From Cyanobium sp. Cruz-8D1 (GTDB taxonomy: Bacteria > Cyanobacteriota > Cyanobacteriia > PCC-6307 > Cyanobiaceae), in NCBI RefSeq assembly GCF_024345975.1, contig NZ_JAGQCD010000001.1:1-64000 (forward strand): a DNA stretch of 64,000 bases, read 5' to 3'. A program made the position numbers and the translations under genes. The notes under the pieces were generated by a model, which was not told the origin of the DNA, made no database searches, and was given only the letters and a program-made list of their open reading frames with translations. This document shows, piece by piece, positions 33,832 through 41,521 of this stretch; position 1 is the first letter of the stretch; each line of letters begins with the position of its first letter.

Positions 33832-34680
33832 ATGGCCCTGATCAGCCGCCTGCTGCAACAGCGCCATGCCTTTTACCGAGGCCTTCTGGCGGTTGAGGTG
33901 TTGGCCCTGGTGGGCCTGCGCGGCCTGGAACAGGCACCACGGCTGGTCAGCGTGCTCTACCTCGTGATCTCCGGGGTGGGGATCCTGCTGGATTCACCCC
34001 TGCTGCCGCACAACCGCCTCCCGCCAACGCCAACCGAATCGATGCCCCGTGCTCTGGGACGCCGCATCCAGAAGTTGCTTCAGCGCCGGAAGCGGTCAGT
34101 CATCTACTGGATCCTGGCCCTGGGCATGGAACTGATCTGGCAGGCGGCCCTGGTGCTCAACCCCACCCTGGCCGTGCAGCTGAGCGTGATCCATCTGGTG
34201 ACATGGCTCAGCCTGATGCTGATTGTGCTGTGGGGTCTGGTGAATGCCCTGGCCGAAGAACCGACCTTCACGGGCGACCTGCTGATGGGGGCCACGGCCG
34301 GTTATCTGCTGGTTGGATTCACCGGCGGCATCGTGCTCAACTCCCTGCTGGTGCTCGACCCGGCGGCCTTCAACCTGCAGGACCATGGACACTCCCTGCC
34401 CGATGGCATCGGTCATGCGCCGGCCATGCTCGGGGCCGCTTTCGCCAGTCTCACCACCATCGGCAGCCCTGTGCTGAAGAACGGAAACCTCACCAGCCTC
34501 ACCGGCAGCGTGGCCATCACGATCGTGGGCCAGCTCTATCTGGCCATCCTGATCGCCGGTGTGCTGGGCAAGCCGAGGACGCTGGGCAAACCGGGCCAGC
34601 CAGCTGCCGCACCTGAAGCCGAACACCCCCAGCTCAGCAGAGCCGCTGCGCCAATCAGACTGCGACGACCCAGGCGCTGA
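33832..34680 (+). CDS. Ion-channel-like integral membrane protein
   Basis: 282 residues. Hydrophobic segments lie near 15-30, 38-54, 90-110, 115-140, 150-175 and 225-250. The end of the fifth segment region resembles a pore loop: GAAFASLTTIGSPVLKNGN (about 201-219) followed by a last helix VAITIVGQLYLAILIAGVLGK, the arrangement of the Ion_trans_2 (K+ channel pore) family. Where K+ channels have TVGYG this protein has TIGSP, so selectivity is uncertain. The C-terminus is short and proline-rich, with no RCK domain. It precedes tolC by only 17 bases and may be cotranscribed with the efflux genes. Confidence 0.6.
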   Translation: MALISRLLQQRHAFYRGLLAVEVLALVGLRGLEQAPRLVSVLYLVISGVGILLDSPLLPHNRLPPTPTESMPRALGRRIQKLLQRRKRSVIYWILALGMELIWQAALVLNPTLAVQLSVIHLVTWLSLMLIVLWGLVNALAEEPTFTGDLLMGATAGYLLVGFTGGIVLNSLLVLDPAAFNLQDHGHSLPDGIGHAPAMLGAAFASLTTIGSPVLKNGNLTSLTGSVAITIVGQLYLAILIAGVLGKPRTLGKPGQPAAAPEAEHPQLSRAAAPIRLRRPRR

Positions 34681-34697
34681 TCTGCATCACCGTGGCA

Positions 34698-36488
34698 ATG
34701 CGCAACCGCGTCCTGGCCCTGTTGTGGCTCGGGCTCATCCCTGCCCAGCTGGCCCCGGCTGCGTTGGCTCGGCCCCCAGGCCAGCCCCAGAGCACCAAGC
34801 TGCTGGAGCGCAGCTGGCAAAAGCTGGATGCGCAACTGCGGGCGCTCGATCAGCTGCTCCCGAGCGAGCCCGAGCCCCCGGTGGGAAACGTGCTCAGCAC
34901 TCCTGAGCTGCCCGCCAACCTGATCCGCGCCAACCAGCCCGCCACGGGCCCAATCCAGCCGGCCGACATGGTGGCCAGCCCACCCCTGGATCTGCCCTCC
35001 CCCCAGCAACTCCAGGCCGGCAGCGTCGCCAGCCTCAGCCTTGAACAGGCCCTGGCCATCGCCTTTGCCAACAGCGCCAGCCTGCAAGCCCAGCGGGAGC
35101 AGGTGGCCGCTGCCCTGGCCCGCTTCCAGGCCTCCATGGGCAGCTATTGGCCCACGATCAGCGCCTTTGCCAATGGTGGCTACGAGGGCAGCCGCAGCAC
35201 CACCACCTCCAACAAACCCAACGACAACCTGGGCTTCGGCCCGCTGTTTGCACCCAATGGGCTGCTCACCCCCGGTCCAAATGGCACATCCATTCCCACC
35301 GCCGGCCCCTTCTACGTGCCCAACGGCGGTTCCGTGGCAGCCACCTCAGGGGAATGGGGCCTGGAGGGCGGCCTGCAGCTCAATTACGCCCTGCTGGATT
35401 TCGCCCGCACACCCACGGTTCGCGCGGCTCGCGCCAGCCTGGAGCAGCAGCGCAACAGCTACGCCAACCAACTGCGCTCCCTGCAGCTGCAGGTGAGTGA
35501 GGCCTACTACTCCCTGCAGCAGGACGAGCAGCTGGTGCGTGTCTACGACGCCAACCTGCGCAACGACATGGTGATCCTGCAGGACACCCTCGACCTCAAG
35601 CAGGCCGGCCTGGTGCCCCGGCTCGATGTGCTGCGGCGGCGCGCCATCCAGGCCGCCGATGAAGAAACCCTGATCCAGGCCCTGGCTGATCGGGCAGTGG
35701 CACGCCGGCAGCTGGCGGTGCTGCTCAACCTGCCGGCCAACGTGACCCCCACCCCCAGCGACCCGATCGTGGTGCAGCCCCGCTGGCCGCTCGATCTCGA
35801 AGCCAGCCTGCTGGCTGCCTACAGGGGCAATCCGGAGCTGGAGGCGATCCTGGCCACCCGCACGGCCCTGGCCCAGCAGAGCCAGGCCACTGCGGCAGGT
35901 CTGCTGCCGAAACTTTCCCTGTTTGCCAGCGGCGGCGGCAGCAGCTCCCAAACCAGCCTGAGCAATTTTGATCTTGGCGGCGGCGGCTGCTGCGGCTCCA
36001 CCGCCCTGCCCCTGAGCACCACCAGCGGCTCGGACTGGTCGGTGGGTTTGACCTTCACCTGGCTGCTGTTTGACGCCGGCACCACGGCCGGCCAGGCCCG
36101 GGCGCTCACCAAGCAGGCCGAGGCCACCGCCCAGCAATACGCCGCCAGCCGCAACGACATCCGCCTGAGAATCGAGCAGGCCTTCTTCAACCACGAAGCC
36201 AGCCTGGCCAAGCTCAGCTCGGCCCGCCGCGGCGTGGCGGCTGCCCTGGAGGCTTTCCGTGATGTGCGTCTGCGCTACGTAACCGGCCTCGACAGCGAGC
36301 TCAATCTCTCCAATACCCAAGACCGCCTGATCAACAGCCTGGTGCGGCGGATCAACGCCACGGTCAACGTGAACATCACCTATGCGAAGTTGCTGAGAGA
36401 ACTGCTGCCGATGCCGCGCGATCCCAATCTGCCGATCCAGCCCCAGCTGCAGCTGCAACTCAGCAGCAGCCCCGCCACCCAACCTTGA
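34698..36488 (+). CDS. tolC: TolC-family outer membrane efflux protein
   Basis: 596 residues from ATG 34698 (a GTG two codons earlier is also possible). Signal peptide about 1-25 (LLWLGLIPAQLAPAALA), a proline-rich linker with a periplasmic segment (about 26-110), then the TolC fold: SLEQALAIAFANSASLQAQR starts the first repeat and VRAARASLEQQRNSYANQL, QVSEAYYSLQQDEQLV, GQARALTKQAEATAQQYAAS follow; the terminal part ends at a Gln/Pro-rich tail. It forms the outer-membrane channel for the exporter encoded beside it (two FUSC-type proteins downstream, HlyD on the opposite strand). Confidence 0.88.
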   Translation: MRNRVLALLWLGLIPAQLAPAALARPPGQPQSTKLLERSWQKLDAQLRALDQLLPSEPEPPVGNVLSTPELPANLIRANQPATGPIQPADMVASPPLDLPSPQQLQAGSVASLSLEQALAIAFANSASLQAQREQVAAALARFQASMGSYWPTISAFANGGYEGSRSTTTSNKPNDNLGFGPLFAPNGLLTPGPNGTSIPTAGPFYVPNGGSVAATSGEWGLEGGLQLNYALLDFARTPTVRAARASLEQQRNSYANQLRSLQLQVSEAYYSLQQDEQLVRVYDANLRNDMVILQDTLDLKQAGLVPRLDVLRRRAIQAADEETLIQALADRAVARRQLAVLLNLPANVTPTPSDPIVVQPRWPLDLEASLLAAYRGNPELEAILATRTALAQQSQATAAGLLPKLSLFASGGGSSSQTSLSNFDLGGGGCCGSTALPLSTTSGSDWSVGLTFTWLLFDAGTTAGQARALTKQAEATAQQYAASRNDIRLRIEQAFFNHEASLAKLSSARRGVAAALEAFRDVRLRYVTGLDSELNLSNTQDRLINSLVRRINATVNVNITYAKLLRELLPMPRDPNLPIQPQLQLQLSSSPATQP

Positions 36489-36502
36489 ACGGGCGACACC
36501 CC

Positions 36503-37528
36503 ATGGCTGCCGCCCTGCCCTCCCTGAGCCCTCTTTGGCGCAACAGTCTGCGCATCTGGCTGGCCAGCACCCTGACGATCGGGATCCTGTTCTGGTCAGG
36601 GCGCAACCTGCTGCTGGGGCTGGCTCTGGTGATGGCGGTGTTGTTCGTGAATGAGAATGACCTCACCCCCGCCCGCAGCATCGGCCAGCTGGTGGCCGGC
36701 GCCTTGATCGGCCTCCTCACGGCCATCGTGCTGCAAGAGATCTCCACCAGCTGGGTGGTGCTGGGCCTGGCCATCCTGCTCACCGGAGTGCTGGTGCGCA
36801 GCCTGGGGCTGCTCAAAGGCCTGAGTACGGGGTATCTGAGCTGCTGGGCCGTGGAACTGATGCACCGCGGCAACCAGTTCAACTGGGCGACGATTTTTGA
36901 CCTGGCCTTCGCGGCAGTGGTGGGCATCTTGATGGCGCAGATCGCCACCTGGGCCCTCTGGCCGCGCCGCCCCCTGCAACAGCTCCCTGCCCTGGAAGCC
37001 CGGATCGCCCACCAACTCGAGGCCCAGATCCTGGCGATGCAGCAGTGGCTGGATCGCGGCGGTGAGCCCCCAGCTGTCCTGCGCTCCCAGGATCTGCTGC
37101 CCAGCATTCAGCTGTTGCAACAGCTCCGCGACCAAAACCAGGGCCATCCCAGGCCCGCCCACACCCAACACCGGCTGTCGCGCTGGGCCCAGGCCGGCAG
37201 CATCTGGCGACAGGTGTTACGCCAGTGGCTGCTGCTGGAGCCCCTGTTACGGCAGCTGGACACGCCCCTGCCGGCAGGCAACCCCCAGCCCCTGCTCCGC
37301 AGCGCGCTCGCCAGCCTCGCCGGGACCTTGCAAACCAAGCCCATCGCCGCTCCAGCGCCAACCCTCTCGAGCCCAGCTCAAGATTGGCTGGAAGAAGCCA
37401 GGCATCTGGGCGTCCCCCAGCCCCTGCTGCTGGCCATCGGCCAGCAGTGCCATGTGTTGGAACAGCTCCTCCACAGCCGGGCACTGCTCAGCGCGGGCCT
37501 GACCCAGCTCTCGGCCCCGCAGGGATGA
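36503..37528 (+). CDS. FUSC/aromatic acid exporter-like membrane protein, first copy
   Basis: 341 residues from ATG 36503; an in-frame TTG overlapping the tolC stop lies 18 bases upstream. Five to six hydrophobic helices occupy residues 15-155 (IWLASTLTIGILFWSG, LLLGLALVMAVLFV, LVAGALIGLLTAIVLQ), then a soluble, helix-rich C-terminal part of about 190 residues (QQWLDRGGEPP, LQQLRDQNQG). This half-size FUSC or DUF2955-like layout is typical of inner-membrane components that pair with HlyD and TolC in AaeB-type systems. Its stop and the start of the second copy share ATGA, so the two proteins are probably made in equal amounts. Confidence 0.78.
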   Translation: MAAALPSLSPLWRNSLRIWLASTLTIGILFWSGRNLLLGLALVMAVLFVNENDLTPARSIGQLVAGALIGLLTAIVLQEISTSWVVLGLAILLTGVLVRSLGLLKGLSTGYLSCWAVELMHRGNQFNWATIFDLAFAAVVGILMAQIATWALWPRRPLQQLPALEARIAHQLEAQILAMQQWLDRGGEPPAVLRSQDLLPSIQLLQQLRDQNQGHPRPAHTQHRLSRWAQAGSIWRQVLRQWLLLEPLLRQLDTPLPAGNPQPLLRSALASLAGTLQTKPIAAPAPTLSSPAQDWLEEARHLGVPQPLLLAIGQQCHVLEQLLHSRALLSAGLTQLSAPQG

Positions 37529-38583
37529 CCAGCCCAGCCCTGCGGGACACCCTGCGCCTCGCTGCCACTGTGACGGTGGTGAACGGCTTCGCCAATCTCA
37601 CCGGCCTGCCCTTCGCGCTCTACGCCTCCCTCGCCGTGCTGAGCGTCACCGTGGGCAACTACGGCAACACCCTCGAACTCGGCCGTCAGCGCCTGGTTGG
37701 CACCGCCATTGGCGCCATGGTGGTGTTCTTCGGCTACCGGGCCTGGGGGCCGCTGCCGCTGGTGGTGGGCCTGCCACTGGCCCTGCTGCTGGCCCGGCTG
37801 ATCGCCGGCTCGTTGCGGCTCACCGTGGGCTACGGGGTCTGCTGCTTTGTGGTGGTGATGGGCTGGCTGACGCACGACCAGCAGCTCAACAGCTGGATCC
37901 CGCTGCGCTTGCTCTGGACCGCGTTCGGCATCCTGATGGCCCTGCTCAGCCTGCGTCTGTTCTGGCCGTCCAGAGCACGGATCCAGCAGCGCGAGGGGCT
38001 GCTGCAGCTGCTGGTGGATCTGGGTCACACCCTGCTGCAGGTGGTGCAGCACCCGCCCGAAGCGATCCAATCCCAGGCGCTACGCCGCCGCCAGCTGGGG
38101 CAGCAGATCCGTAGCCTGCGCACCAGCCTGCAGGGCCTGCGCGACCAACGCCAGGGTGCCCTGCTGGAACTGGGCACCCTGGCGAGCCAGCATCCAGTGG
38201 CACGGATGTGGGCGCTGCTGGACCAGGCCAGCGAGGCCCTGATCCTGGACCTCGACGAGCTGCGGCGCCAACCGAATGCCGACTGGCAGGGCTGGGGTCT
38301 CCAGGGCGACTACGACGCAGGCCTGGCTTTTGTGCAGGGTGTGGTCGAGCGTTTGCTGAGCTGGCGACAGCAACTGAGCGATTCAACCCAACTACAGCCA
38401 CCGCCGAGCCAGCCGCGTTCGACGCTGTCCTTGGAGGCCCTGCAGTCGCCCGAATCCAAGGCTGCCTACAGGCGGCTAAGCCCCGAGCAACTGCAACGGG
38501 TGGCCGCTCAGTTGATGGTGCTCAACCGCATGGATCACACCATGGAGAGCACCGAACGCCAATGGCGCGCCATTGTGAGCTGA
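37525..38583 (+). CDS. FUSC/aromatic acid exporter-like membrane protein, second copy
   Basis: 352 residues from ATG 37525. Same plan as its neighbour: about six helices in residues 8-165 (TVTVVNGFANLTGLPFALYA, LVVGLPLALLLARLIAG, YGVCCFVVVMGWLT) and a soluble helical part with long heptad-like stretches (LLQLLVDLGHTLLQVVQ, LRTSLQGLRDQRQGALLELG). Together the two copies have the helix count of one full-length AaeB/YccS-type protein. It converges on the small-membrane-protein/HlyD pair with 20 bases between the stops. Confidence 0.78.
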   Translation: MTSPALRDTLRLAATVTVVNGFANLTGLPFALYASLAVLSVTVGNYGNTLELGRQRLVGTAIGAMVVFFGYRAWGPLPLVVGLPLALLLARLIAGSLRLTVGYGVCCFVVVMGWLTHDQQLNSWIPLRLLWTAFGILMALLSLRLFWPSRARIQQREGLLQLLVDLGHTLLQVVQHPPEAIQSQALRRRQLGQQIRSLRTSLQGLRDQRQGALLELGTLASQHPVARMWALLDQASEALILDLDELRRQPNADWQGWGLQGDYDAGLAFVQGVVERLLSWRQQLSDSTQLQPPPSQPRSTLSLEALQSPESKAAYRRLSPEQLQRVAAQLMVLNRMDHTMESTERQWRAIVS

Positions 38584-38603
38584 TACCCGTGTGAGCTCAG
38601 GGT

Positions 38604-38810
38604 TCAGGCGTTTGGGCGCGACGACCACCAACGCTCGACGCGATAGAGCAGCACCACCAGCAGCACCACCAGCCAGAACCAAAGCTCCGGTGGGTTGGAG
38701 TTGAACAGGATCAGCAGCAGCACCACCTCGCTGACCAGCCAGGGAAATTCCTGGCGCAGCAAGGGATTACGGATCCGGGGAAGGGACGGCGACTTCACAG
38801 GGGATCTCAT
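38604..38810 (-). CDS. Small two-segment membrane protein in the efflux locus
   Basis: 68 residues from ATG 38810, which overlaps the HlyD stop (ATGA). After a basic start (SPVKSPSLPRIRNPLLRQ) come one or two hydrophobic stretches (WLVSEVVLLLILF at about 25-37; LWFWLVVLLVVLLYRV at about 43-58) and a basic end RWWSSRPNA. It is similar in size and place to AaeX (DUF1656), the tiny protein encoded with aaeA and aaeB in enterobacteria, but I see no clear sequence relationship. Tight coupling to hlyD implies a role in the same export complex. Confidence 0.72.
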   Translation of the reverse strand: MRSPVKSPSLPRIRNPLLRQEFPWLVSEVVLLLILFNSNPPELWFWLVVLLVVLLYRVERWWSSRPNA

Positions 38811-40147
38811 GGAACGGTGTTGGGCTGGCGCAGGGAGGGCTGGTCCCAGCGCAGGTCGATCCAAGGGGTGCGGAAGCCACCGGTGAGGGAGCGCAGGCCC
38901 GGAATCACATAGCTGATCGGCGAGCGCCACTCCACGTACGCATGGGTGGACACGGTGAGGCCGTCGCGGATCGGGAACACGCCACTCCCCCCCGAGAGGG
39001 TCCAGCGGTAGCCATCCACGCTGGAGAGATCTCGCTCCAGCTCGATTTCAGTGCGCATCACCGGACCGTTCTTCGTCAGCGCCTGGGCCAGCTGCGCGTT
39101 GCCGGTGGTGGTGGAGATGTCGTCTTCGGTGGCGGGCAGGGTGAGCACCTGCGTCACCTTGCCCACGATGCCGCCGAAGCGGCCGCGCTGGTTCCACTGC
39201 GGCACCACCTCCACGGGCAGCCCCAGGGGCAGCCGGCGGGCATCGGCGGGCGCGAAGTAGGACACCACCCGCAGCGGGCGCTCCTTGGCGCTGGGTTGCT
39301 CAGGCCGACCGATCGTGCCCAGCCGCTGGCCGGTGCCCACGGTCTGGCCGGCGATCACCTGCAGGTCCAGCATCGTGCCGTCCCGGTCGGCATGCACCTT
39401 GCCGTCGTAGGCGATCTTGGCTTCGGTCACCTGGATCTGACGCTTGAGATCGTCGATCTGATAGCGGCGCTGCAGGGCCTGGGTTTCGATGCTCAGCTTC
39501 ACCTGCTGGTAGTTGGTCACCACGTTCTTCTCGTTGATCTTCACGTCATCGAGATTGACGCTGGTGCTGGTGAGCCCCTGCTCTGCCGACACCACCTCAG
39601 AAGACAGCGGCGCCACCACCTCCCGCTGGGCCAGCCAATCGAGGTTGCGCAATTTGCTGGAGTAGGTCGACTGCAGTTCGCCGTAGCGGCGGCGATCGTC
39701 GGAAAACTTGGCCAGGGACGTCTCCAGGGCCCGCTTCTCGGTGAGCAGCCGCAGGGCATCGCGCTCATCGAGCTGGGCATTGTGCCGCTGCAGCTGGCGC
39801 AGGTTGCCGCGCTGCTGGTCGAGCTGGCGCTCCAGCACCGGCAGATACAGCTGCATCAGCACCTGGCCGCGCGCCACCGGCTCACCCTCCTTCACGAACA
39901 ACTCCCGCACCTGGCCGCCGGCACGGGCGTTGAGGATGCCGGCGTTGTCGGGATAGATCAACACGCCCATGCCTTCCACCTCGGTGGGCACTGGCCAGAA
40001 CAGGGCCCACAGAACCAGCACGCCACCCACCCCCGCCAGGCTCACACCCACCTGGCTGTGATCGCTCAGCCCGTGCCAACGCGCCTGCAACCGCTGCAAG
40101 GGGCCGCGGGGCGTGGGGGCTGCAGCGGTGGGGGTGGCCTGAGTCAT
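38807..40147 (-). CDS. HlyD-family secretion/efflux adaptor
   Basis: 446 residues from ATG 40147. One membrane helix (about 34-52, VGVSLAGVGGVLVLWALFWP), then the lipoyl-like half (GMGVLIYPDNAGILNARAGG, QVRELFVKEGEPVARGQVL), a long coiled-coil hairpin (about 105-255: LERQLDQQRGNLRQLQRHNA and KSEL-like repeats), the second lipoyl half (GTMLDLQVIAGQTVGTGQRL) and a beta-barrel region. The start of the lipoyl half is reminiscent of the adaptors of NHLM-type peptide exporters, but the HlyD family is too broad to decide. It probably bridges the FUSC proteins and TolC encoded on the facing strand. Confidence 0.83.
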   Translation of the reverse strand: MTQATPTAAAPTPRGPLQRLQARWHGLSDHSQVGVSLAGVGGVLVLWALFWPVPTEVEGMGVLIYPDNAGILNARAGGQVRELFVKEGEPVARGQVLMQLYLPVLERQLDQQRGNLRQLQRHNAQLDERDALRLLTEKRALETSLAKFSDDRRRYGELQSTYSSKLRNLDWLAQREVVAPLSSEVVSAEQGLTSTSVNLDDVKINEKNVVTNYQQVKLSIETQALQRRYQIDDLKRQIQVTEAKIAYDGKVHADRDGTMLDLQVIAGQTVGTGQRLGTIGRPEQPSAKERPLRVVSYFAPADARRLPLGLPVEVVPQWNQRGRFGGIVGKVTQVLTLPATEDDISTTTGNAQLAQALTKNGPVMRTEIELERDLSSVDGYRWTLSGGSGVFPIRDGLTVSTHAYVEWRSPISYVIPGLRSLTGGFRTPWIDLRWDQPSLRQPNTVP

Positions 40148-40688
40148 GGTGCTCAGCTTGCATGATGAAAAGGCACCTGTCAGCCCCCGCCTGCTATGAC
40201 AACCCCAGGCCCAGCTGCTGCAGGCAAACGCCAATCCGGCCAACGCCGATCTGCAGCTCACCGTCCTGCGTAACCACGCCAGTGCCACCGGCGCCACCAA
40301 CTTCGGCTTCGTCTGGCGCCTCGGACACCCGACCACGCCCCTGGTACTGAGCTTTCACACCGTCTCTCTGGCCCCAGGTGCCAGCGCCAGCGGCTCCGAC
40401 CCCACAACCACACGATCCAAGCCAGGTGGCCCTAGTCGCCGGGCTTGGATCGTATCGGAGGTGATCAGCAAAGCTGAGAGTCCCAATGGAAAGGCTCCAC
40501 TGGTCGATGGGCCCCGAAGGCCGCGCATGGGGGCGGCTCTGGTGTTCGGGGGGGGGGGCGGCGGCCCAGAAGCTCTGAGAGGAGTACGAGCTTCTTTGCG
40601 ACCGCTTTTACGACCGCATAGAGAATCTCGCCATGGGTGCAGCATCCCAAAACAAAAAGACCCCAGCAAGGCCAGGGTTTTCAGGGGA
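40148..40688. other. Intergenic region between hlyD and tRNA-Ala
   Basis: About 540 bases. No gene is supported. One plus-strand frame around 40205-40400 reads as a plausible short protein piece (ADLQLTVLRNHASATG) without a start, perhaps a gene relic. A perfect 12-bp inverted repeat lies at 40412-40453, and a run of ten G residues is near 40550. The hlyD promoter should be near 40150-40250. Confidence 0.45.
40412..40453. repeat. Perfect 12-bp inverted repeat (hairpin)
   Basis: ACGATCCAAGCC, an 18-base loop, then GGCTTGGATCGT. All 12 pairs are perfect. No T-run follows on either strand, so it is not a typical terminator. It lies in a gene-free region about 240 bases beyond the 3' end of tRNA-Ala. 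Confidence 0.7.
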
Positions 40689-40761
40689 TGGAGCCAAGCG
40701 GATTCGAACCGCTGACCCCCTGCATGCCATGCAGGTGCTCTACCAGCTGAGCTATGGCCCC
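40689..40761 (-). tRNA. tRNA-Ala (GGC anticodon)
   Basis: 73 nucleotides on the minus strand. Acceptor stem GGGGCCA/TGGCTCC with discriminator A; D-arm AGCTCAGCTGGTAGAGC; anticodon stem CCTGC/GCAGG with loop ATGGCAT, so the anticodon is GGC, reading GCC/GCU; T-arm with GGTTCGAATCC. CCA is not encoded. The adjacent plus-strand frame that reads KRIRTADPLHAMQVLYQLSY is the well-known false protein from antisense reading of this tRNA. Confidence 0.96.
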
Positions 40762-40827
40762 ATTGATGCGCCGGCTTACCGGTGCTTGAGGAGCTTACAA
40801 CGTGGCCGATCGCCCCACAGGCACCGC

Positions 40828-41442
40828 TCAGACCTGCCGCCAGACCGCCACCAGGCGGCCCTGCACACTCACCTGGTCGGCGGGCAGGGTGATCGCTGTA
40901 TAGGCCGGGTTGGCGGCCTCCAGGCGCACCTGGCTGCCCTGGCGGTGGAAATGTTTGAGGGTGGTGCCGCTGCCCAGCACCAGGGCGCTCACGATCGTGC
41001 CCTCCCGCAGGCGGGAGGGGTCGCTCACGGGTTCCATCAGCACCACATCGCCATCGGTGATGTGGGCGTCCACCATCGAATCGCCGTTGACCGTGAGGGC
41101 GAACAGGCCGCAGGTGTCGAGCACCGGGGCCAGGTCGAGATGCTCCTGGACGTCGTCGAAGGTTTCCACCAGCCCGCCGGCCGCCACGGCCCCGAGCACC
41201 GGGATGCCCGTACGGGTGTCTCCGAGCAGCTGCAGGGTGCGGGCCTGGCCCTCCTGCCAGGTGATCCACCCCTTCTGCTGCAGGTGGCGCAGGCGGCTCT
41301 GGATCGGGGCCGGCGACCGCAGGCCCATGGCCTCCATCATCTGGCGGATCGAGGGACTGTGCCGGTGACGGCCGATGTAGTCGGCGAGCCAGTCGTACAG
41401 CTCCCGCTGGGCCTCGGTGAGCTCCTGGTGGGTGGCGAACAC
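40828..41442 (-). CDS. lexA: LexA repressor
   Basis: 204 residues from GTG 41442; longer reading from GTG 41496 or TTG 41532 is open but not conserved. The N-terminal winged helix (ELYDWLADYIGRHRHSPSIR to RLRHLQQKGWI) is followed by the peptidase domain. The cleavage bond Ala88-Gly89 (AVAAGG), the catalytic Ser122 (NGDSMVDAHI) and Lys163 (TTLKHF) are all present, so self-cleavage should work, unlike the LexA of some cyanobacteria such as Synechocystis. A candidate LexA box lies just upstream of this start. The gene follows argF, with which it may be cotranscribed. Confidence 0.9.
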   Translation of the reverse strand: MFATHQELTEAQRELYDWLADYIGRHRHSPSIRQMMEAMGLRSPAPIQSRLRHLQQKGWITWQEGQARTLQLLGDTRTGIPVLGAVAAGGLVETFDDVQEHLDLAPVLDTCGLFALTVNGDSMVDAHITDGDVVLMEPVSDPSRLREGTIVSALVLGSGTTLKHFHRQGSQVRLEAANPAYTAITLPADQVSVQGRLVAVWRQV

Positions 41443-41447
41443 GGGCA

Positions 41448-41461
41448 GTACGGATGAACCA
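41448..41461 (+). promoter_or_regulatory. Candidate LexA operator upstream of lexA
   Basis: AGTACGGATGAACC. It matches the cyanobacterial LexA box consensus as I recall it (RGTACNNNDGTWCB) at all defined positions but one (A instead of T at position 11). It lies six bases upstream of the proposed GTG start of lexA, where autorepression would be possible. One near-consensus site can occur by chance, so this is tentative. Confidence 0.4.
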
Positions 41462-41521
41462 GTCCCTTTCTGCCATCCCAAGGGCGTTTTGTCCACTCCC
41501 CCATGCCGCCGGCCCCTCCCC

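Noticed and set aside
40205-40400. Possible gene start ADLQLTVLRNHASATG upstream of hlyD
   Set aside because: No start codon or ribosome site in frame, and the frame runs into the inverted repeat and poly-G sequence; at most a relic.
40633-41457. Long plus-strand open frame with KRIRTADPLHAMQVLYQLSY
   Set aside because: This is the antisense of tRNA-Ala read as protein, followed by the antisense of lexA; a known false-gene pattern.
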